10,540 nucleotides of DNA from DASRDR01 sp044867785 (GTDB lineage: Bacteria; Methylomirabilota; Methylomirabilia; Rokubacteriales; DASRDR01), in contig JBIOVM010000071.1 of NCBI GenBank assembly GCA_044867785.1, forward strand, positions 1 to 10,540, given 5' to 3'. The notes beneath the pieces are model-generated. The model worked only from the letters and a program-made list of their open reading frames with translations. It was not told the origin of the DNA and did no database searches. The translations under genes and the position numbers were made by a program. This document shows positions 6,674 to 10,540 of this stretch, piece by piece; positions within the stretch are counted from its first letter, which is position 1, and each line of letters begins with the position of its first letter.

Positions 6674-6696
6674 TGGCCGCGCGGCGGCGCCGGCCA
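6674..6696 (-). terminator. Hairpin just after the solute-binding protein gene
   Basis: TGGCCG (6674-6679) and CGGCCA (6691-6696) form a perfect 6-base stem with an 11-base GC-rich loop, one base beyond the TAA at 6700-6698. It may end or attenuate the binding-protein message before the decarboxylase genes. No T-tract follows on the minus strand. Confidence 0.3.
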
Positions 6697-6697
6697 G

Positions 6698-7666
6698 TTA
6701 CTCGATGAGCTGGTCCGCCCTCTGCAGCAGTGACGCAGGGATCGCGAGAGCGAGAGCCTTGGCGGTCTTCATGTTGATGATCAGCTCGAAGGTGACGGGC
6801 TGCTCGATGGGGATCTCCGCGGGCCGGGCGCCCCTCAGGATCTTGTGCACGTGCGCGGCCGCCCGCCGGTACAGATCTCCGTAGTGAGGACCGTAGGCCA
6901 TGAGGCCGCCGGCCTCGGCCATGTCGCTGAAGCCGTAGACGGTCGGCAGCCGCTCCCTCAGCGCCAGCTCCGCGATCTGGGCCCGGTGGGCGGTGAAGAC
7001 CGCGTCGTCGGCCACCAGCATCGCGCCCGCGCCCTGAGCGGCGCTGAACGTTCCCTCGAGATCGCGGGGCTCCCGCACGGCCAGCACCTGCAGCTGCGCT
7101 CCCAGGGTCCGGGCGGCCGTCTCGGCCTCCTTCACGTACTGGGGAGTGGCCGGGCTCGCCGCCCGCACCAGGATCGCGACCCTGGTGAGCCGGGGAAGCA
7201 GCTCCTTGAGGAGCGCCAGTCGCTTGGCCGTGACGTCCCCGTGCATCGCGGTCACCCCGGTGACGTCGCCTCCGGGCCGCGCCAGGCTCGCGGCCACCCC
7301 GGCTGCGACTGGATCGATCGCCGCCACGAAGACCACCGGGACCCCGCGCCCGGCGTTCTTGGCCGGCATCACCGACGGCGTTCCGGAGGCCACCAGCACG
7401 TCGACCTTGAGACGCATCAGCTCCGCTGCGACGTCGGGCAGGTTCGCCGCGCTCCGCGCCAGGCCGTACTCGATGACGATGTTGCGCCCCTCGACGTAAC
7501 CCAACTCGCGCAGGCCCTGGCGGAACCCGTCGATGAACGTCGACGGCGGAGATCCGACGCGTAGAAAGCCCACCCGACTGACCTTGACGGCTTGCTGCGC
7601 CGAGGCGGTCAGCGGCCAGATCAGCGCGAACACCGCGAACACGACGGCGCCTCGGGCGAGCCTCAT
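6698..7666 (-). CDS. ABC-type solute-binding protein (PF04392-like), periplasmic
   Basis: A 322-residue exported binding protein. Residues 1-23 form a signal peptide (MRLARG, then a hydrophobic run ending in TASA before QQ), with no lipobox cysteine. The mature part opens with VGFLRVGSPPSTFIDGFRQGLRELGYVEGRNIVIEY (about 33-68), the hallmark of the PF04392 ABC_sub_bind group of type-1 periplasmic folds. It continues with VDVLVASGTPS, VPVVFVAAIDPVAAG, LARPGGDVTGVT, KRLALLKELLP and a C-terminal LIINMKTAKALALAIPASLLQRADQLIE, all family-typical. I chose the ATG at 7666 because GAGGT lies upstream; an ATG at 7684 has no ribosome site. No permease or ATPase gene is in the window, so it is either an orphan binding protein or served by components elsewhere. 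Ligand unknown. It heads the minus block and is divergent from the SDR gene. Confidence 0.92.
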   Translation of the reverse strand: MRLARGAVVFAVFALIWPLTASAQQAVKVSRVGFLRVGSPPSTFIDGFRQGLRELGYVEGRNIVIEYGLARSAANLPDVAAELMRLKVDVLVASGTPSVMPAKNAGRGVPVVFVAAIDPVAAGVAASLARPGGDVTGVTAMHGDVTAKRLALLKELLPRLTRVAILVRAASPATPQYVKEAETAARTLGAQLQVLAVREPRDLEGTFSAAQGAGAMLVADDAVFTAHRAQIAELALRERLPTVYGFSDMAEAGGLMAYGPHYGDLYRRAAAHVHKILRGARPAEIPIEQPVTFELIINMKTAKALALAIPASLLQRADQLIE

Positions 7667-7705
7667 GCCGCACCTCGCAGGCATTCGAGGAAGGTCCGGA
7701 ACCCG

Positions 7706-7718
7706 GCCGACGATAGCA
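7706..7718 (-). promoter_or_regulatory. Candidate extended -10 element for the solute-binding protein gene
   Basis: TGCTATCGTCGGC on the minus strand contains an extended -10 (TGC then TATCGT at 7715-7710), about 43 bases before the ATG at 7666. Seventeen bases upstream is TTCCGT, a poor -35. The same 13 bases occur before the decarboxylase alpha gene at 6646-6634, so the element could also be a shared regulator site. Confidence 0.4.
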
Positions 7719-7812
7719 TGCGCCGTGCCCGGACGGAACGACCGCGCTTGCGGTACTGTACTCGCCAGGCCACAACGATCGAGCCGTGCCCGAGGTGCCC
7801 AGGGAGGACGCC

Positions 7813-8568
7813 ATGCGTCTCGCGGGTCAGGTGGCGCTCGTCACCGGCGCGCAGCAAGGCATCGGCCGCGCCATTGCGACGGCGCTCGCGCGCGACGGAG
7901 CCGACGTCGGCGTGAACTACCTGGACGACCGCCGGGCCGCCGAGCGGGTCGCCGACGAGGCGCGCGAATCGGGGCGCCGCGCGTGCGTGGTCCAGGGCGA
8001 CGTCTCGCGGGCGGGCGACGCGGCGGCGATGGTCGACGCCGTGGCGCGCGAGCTCGGCGCGCCGGGAATCCTCGTCAACAACGCAGGGGTCTTCCCACGG
8101 GTGGAGTTCCTGACGATGACCGAGGCGGACTGGGACCACGTCGTGGACGTGAACCTGAAGGGCAGCTTCCTCTGCGCCCAGGCCGTCGCCCGGCGCCTCG
8201 TCGAGGGGCGCCGGCCGGGCGCCGTCGTCAACATCGCGTCCGTCGCCATGCGCGGGACGCCGCTCGGGGTGCACTACTCGGCGAGCAAGGCCGGCGTCGT
8301 GGGGCTCACGCGCGCGATGGCCCTCGCGCTGGCGCCACACCGGATCCGGGTCAACGCCGTCGCGCCCGGGCTCACCGACACGGCGCAGCCGCGCTACGGC
8401 AACACGGAAGCGGAGCTGGTGGAGATGGGACGGCAGATCCCGCTGGAAGGGCGGATTGCCCAGCCGGAGGAGATCGCCCGCGTCGCGGTCTTCCTGGCGT
8501 CCGACGAGGCAGGCTGGGTGACGGGCCAGACGATCCACGTCAACGGCGGCGCGTTCATGGGCGGATAG
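7813..8568 (+). CDS. SDR-family NAD(P)-dependent oxidoreductase (FabG-like)
   Basis: A classical short-chain dehydrogenase/reductase of 251 residues. The cofactor motif TGAQQGIG spans 11-18, D63 sits in QGDV, NNAG is 89-92, the catalytic tetrad is N114, S143, Y155 and K159 (YSASK), and the family end VTGQTIHVNGGAFMGG is intact. NAPGLTDT-type sequence after the active site (VNAVAPGLTDT, 180-190) is also standard. I chose the ATG at 7813 over an upstream GTG at 7786 because GGGAGG precedes it at five bases and the Rossmann strand begins correctly. It is the first gene of a two-gene plus-strand unit with the deacetylase homologue 20 bases downstream, and it is divergent from the binding-protein gene. 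Substrate is unknown; a fatty-acid role is not implied because no other lipid genes are nearby. Reduction of an aldehyde or keto product of the neighbouring module is possible. Confidence 0.93.
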   Translation: MRLAGQVALVTGAQQGIGRAIATALARDGADVGVNYLDDRRAAERVADEARESGRRACVVQGDVSRAGDAAAMVDAVARELGAPGILVNNAGVFPRVEFLTMTEADWDHVVDVNLKGSFLCAQAVARRLVEGRRPGAVVNIASVAMRGTPLGVHYSASKAGVVGLTRAMALALAPHRIRVNAVAPGLTDTAQPRYGNTEAELVEMGRQIPLEGRIAQPEEIARVAVFLASDEAGWVTGQTIHVNGGAFMGG

Positions 8569-8588
8569 GAGCCCCGACGGGAGGCACG

Positions 8589-9410
8589 ATGCGGTACCAG
8601 TGGCCTGACGACCAGCAGTGCGCCGTGGTGCTGTCCTTCGACTTCGACGCCGAGTCCGGGTTCCTCTTCCGCGAGCCCGAGAAGGCCAAGCGGAGCCTCG
8701 CCGGGCTCGAGGAGCGGCGCTTCGGCCCCCGCGTCGGGGTCGACCGGATCCTCCGCATGCTGGACCAGCTGCGGTTGCCGGCGACGTTCTTCATCCCCGG
8801 GTGGACGGTGGAGAACCACCGCCCGGAGTCGATCCGCATCCGCGACGCCGGCCACGAGGTCGGCGCCCACGGGAACGTCCACGAAGCGGTGGATGGGTTG
8901 GACGCGGAGCAGGAAGAGGCCGTGATGCGGGCGCAGCTCCGGATCCTCGCCGATCAGCTCGGCGTGCGCCCCGCCGGCTACCGGTCACCGTCCTGGGACG
9001 TGAACGTCCGCACCCCGGACATCCTGAAGGCTCACGGCTTCCTCTACGACAGCTCGCTGATGGGCGACGACGTGCCCTACGTGCTCGAGACGCGCCACGG
9101 GCCCCTGATCGAGGTGCCGGTCCAGTGGATCCTGGACGACGCGCCGCTCTTCCGCCACGTGTACGGAGCGACCAACGCCATCGCCGACCCGGCGCGGGTG
9201 TTCGACCTCTGGAGCCGAGAGTTCGCGGGGATGTACCGGGAGAACGGGTGCTTCGTCCTCACCTGTCACCCGTTCGTCATCGGGCGCGCGTCCCGGATCA
9301 TGCTGCTCGAGGAGCTGGTCGCCTACATGCGGCGGTTCCCTGGCGTCTGGTTCACGACCGGCGAGGGCGTCGCGCGCTGGCACGACAAGCAGCGCCAGGG
9401 GGCACGTTGA
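8589..9410 (+). CDS. Polysaccharide deacetylase family protein (CE4/NodB fold, HpPgdA/PuuE-like)
   Basis: A 273-residue single-domain metal-dependent amidohydrolase or deacetylase without signal peptide, hence cytosolic. Motifs in order: LSFDFDAES (15-23) with the motif-1 acidic residues D18 and D20; LPATFFIPGW (63-72); AGHEVGAHGNVHE (87-99) with metal ligands H94 and H98; YRSPSWD (131-137); YDSSLMGDDVPY (153-164); LIEVPVQWILDDAPLF (173-188), a block I associate with the Helicobacter pylori PgdA-like group; and LTCHPF (224-229) with the last histidine. Lack of an export signal and closeness to the PgdA/PuuE branch suggest a small-molecule amide or N-acyl substrate rather than cell-wall polymer; that is inference. 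The ATG at 8589 has GGGAGG four bases upstream. It follows the SDR gene by 20 bases, so the two are very likely co-transcribed. Confidence 0.92.
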   Translation: MRYQWPDDQQCAVVLSFDFDAESGFLFREPEKAKRSLAGLEERRFGPRVGVDRILRMLDQLRLPATFFIPGWTVENHRPESIRIRDAGHEVGAHGNVHEAVDGLDAEQEEAVMRAQLRILADQLGVRPAGYRSPSWDVNVRTPDILKAHGFLYDSSLMGDDVPYVLETRHGPLIEVPVQWILDDAPLFRHVYGATNAIADPARVFDLWSREFAGMYRENGCFVLTCHPFVIGRASRIMLLEELVAYMRRFPGVWFTTGEGVARWHDKQRQGAR

Positions 9411-9468
9411 GCCCCATTCGACCGGAGCGGCGTCTCGTCCGACCGCCCGGCGCTGGCGTGCGCGGACG

Positions 9469-10540
9469 TCAGAGCCCCGCGCGGATGGCGCGGGCGAGCC
9501 GGCGGATTCCCTCCGCGATGCGGTCGGGAGGCTGAAGGCTGAAGGCCAGCCGCATGTTGTGCGTCCCGCGCCCGTCGGGGAAGCATTCGGTGCCCGGCAG
9601 GGCGACCACGCGCTCCTCGACGGCGCGCCGGGCCACCTTCGCGACGTCCGCCCTCGGCGGGAGCGTGAGCCAGAGGAAGAAGCCGCCCTCGGTGCGGGTC
9701 CACGTCACGCCGTCGGGCATCTCGCGGCCGAGCGCTTCGTACATGGCGTCGCGCCGGACGCGGTACGCGGCGCGGAGCGTCTCGATGTGGGCGGCCAGCC
9801 CTCCCCGCTTCATGAAGGTTCCCACGATCATCGAGGACAAGCCGTTCGTGCTCCCCTCGGCCTTGAAGGCGAGCACTCGCTCGATCACCGCCGGGTCGGC
9901 CAAGACGAAGCCGAGGCGCACGCCGGGCGCGACGATCTTCGAGAAGGTCCCGAGCCGCACGACGAGCCCCTCCTGGTCCAGCGCGTGGAGGGTCGGAATC
10001 GGCTCTCCCTCGAAGCGCAGGTCCCGGTAGGCGTCGTCCTCGACCACGGGCACGCCGTGGCGGGCCGCGACGTCGAGGAGCGCGCGACGCCGGGCGAGCG
10101 ACATCGTCACCCCGGCGGGATTGTTGAACGTGGGGATGGTGTACACGAACCGGGGCGGCGTACCGGCCGCCTCGAGCCGCTCGACTTCGCGCTCGAGGGC
10201 GTCGACGTCGAGCCCCTCGTCGTCGAGCGCCACCGGCACCGTGCGGATCCCGTGGAACCGAATGTGATGGATGGTTCCCAGGAACGTCGGCGCCTCCGAG
10301 AGGCACACGTCGCCCGGGTTCGCCAGCGCCTGGACCACGAGGGCGATTGCCTGGGACGAGCCGTTGGTCAGCGCGAGGCCGCCCGGCTCGATAGGGCGCT
10401 CTCCCTCGGCCTCGAGCTTGCGCGCGAGCTCGGCCAGGAGGAGCGGATTGCCGCCGACGTTGCCGTACTGAAGGGCCACGGCGAAGGTCGACGAATCGCC
10501 GAGCGCCTCCGCGGCGGCGGCGGCGAGGCCCGCCGCCGGA
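9469..10540 (-). CDS. Fold-type-I PLP-dependent aminotransferase (class I/II, MocR/LysN-like), 5' end cut by window edge
   Basis: The frame stays open to the right edge, so the true start lies beyond 10540; 356 residues are visible. A GTG at 10479 is internal, since the preceding residues (EALGDSSTFAVALQYGNVGG) continue the family pattern. Landmarks: LTNGSSQAIALVVQAL (cofactor phosphate region), YTIPTFNNPAGVTMS with the PLP-contacting asparagine, VVEDDAYRDLRF with the aspartate and tyrosine, and GTFSKIVAPGVRLGF, whose lysine (codon 9939-9937) forms the Schiff base. The arginine in HNMRLAFS near the C-terminus would bind the substrate carboxylate. The pattern fits the family containing 2-aminoadipate aminotransferase LysN and the catalytic domain of MocR regulators. 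Whether an N-terminal HTH domain exists lies outside the window, but the spacing suggests a plain enzyme. Convergent with the deacetylase gene across a 58-base gap. Confidence 0.9.
   Translation of the reverse strand, partial: PAAGLAAAAAEALGDSSTFAVALQYGNVGGNPLLLAELARKLEAEGERPIEPGGLALTNGSSQAIALVVQALANPGDVCLSEAPTFLGTIHHIRFHGIRTVPVALDDEGLDVDALEREVERLEAAGTPPRFVYTIPTFNNPAGVTMSLARRRALLDVAARHGVPVVEDDAYRDLRFEGEPIPTLHALDQEGLVVRLGTFSKIVAPGVRLGFVLADPAVIERVLAFKAEGSTNGLSSMIVGTFMKRGGLAAHIETLRAAYRVRRDAMYEALGREMPDGVTWTRTEGGFFLWLTLPPRADVAKVARRAVEERVVALPGTECFPDGRGTHNMRLAFSLQPPDRIAEGIRRLARAIRAGL

Noticed and set aside
7748..7779. TTGCGG and TACTGT/AACGAT as a promoter for the SDR gene
   Set aside because: No pair of hexamers has acceptable spacing, so I could not assign a promoter in this gap with any confidence.
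6483..7814. A 443-codon minus-strand frame overlapping the binding-protein gene
   Set aside because: It is a shifted-frame shadow; the other frame shows full PF04392-type motifs and a signal peptide.
7533..9410. A 625-codon plus-strand frame ending with the deacetylase
   Set aside because: Everything before 8589 is the shadow of the binding-protein and SDR genes; the deacetylase starts at 8589 with a good Shine-Dalgarno sequence.
9436..9468. CGTCCG/CGGACG inverted repeat in the convergent gap after the aminotransferase and deacetylase genes
   Set aside because: The stem is only six bases with a 21-base loop and no T-tract, which is expected by chance at this GC content.

Overview
The window is a very GC-rich stretch (roughly 70% by eye) of a bacterial chromosome. 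It is densely coded, with nine complete or nearly complete protein genes, one gene cut by the right edge, and no intergenic gap above about 150 bases. I see no tRNA, rRNA, CRISPR array, transposase gene or phage gene. The gene mix suggests an uncultivated soil or groundwater lineage such as Candidatus Rokubacteria/Methylomirabilota: an LLM-type oxidoreductase, a PF04392-type solute-binding protein, a split 2-oxoacid decarboxylase, an SDR and a PgdA-like deacetylase. That is an inference from style only; no marker gene is present.

Layout. (1) Positions 24-1025, minus: argC (arginine biosynthesis), with a candidate promoter in the divergent gap. At the extreme left edge there is either the start of an overlapping next gene or a fragment of an AT-richer repeat. 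(2) 1163-3462, plus: an LLM-class flavin/F420 oxidoreductase overlapping, by ATGA, an unrecognised 464-residue membrane protein with a signal peptide, one late membrane helix and a BamE/SmpA-like tail. (3) 3506-7666, minus: a solute-binding protein, the two halves (PYR and PP) of a thiamine-diphosphate decarboxylase resembling sulfopyruvate/phosphonopyruvate decarboxylase, an OPA-type MFS transporter, and a 193-residue protein I do not recognise. (4) 7813-9410, plus, divergent from block 3: an SDR oxidoreductase followed by a PgdA/PuuE-type polysaccharide deacetylase homologue. (5) 9469 to the right edge, minus: a fold-type-I PLP aminotransferase, 5' end missing.

How the genes may work together. 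Block 3 reads as an acquisition-and-breakdown module. A periplasmic binding protein captures a ligand, an antiporter-like MFS protein retaining both GlpT-style anion-binding arginines moves an anionic compound, and a split ThDP enzyme decarboxylates a 3-carbon 2-oxoacid carrying an anionic group. The divergent SDR could reduce the resulting aldehyde. This pathway reading is a hypothesis. The parts are well supported individually, but the substrate is not visible in the sequence. The ABC permease and ATPase expected to partner the binding protein are not in the window.

Regulatory signals are modest: good Shine-Dalgarno sequences for most genes, a TTGCCT-N17-TACCAT promoter candidate for argC, a repeated TGCTATCGTCGGC element in front of two minus-strand genes, and GC-rich hairpins at a few gene ends, all without U-tracts.
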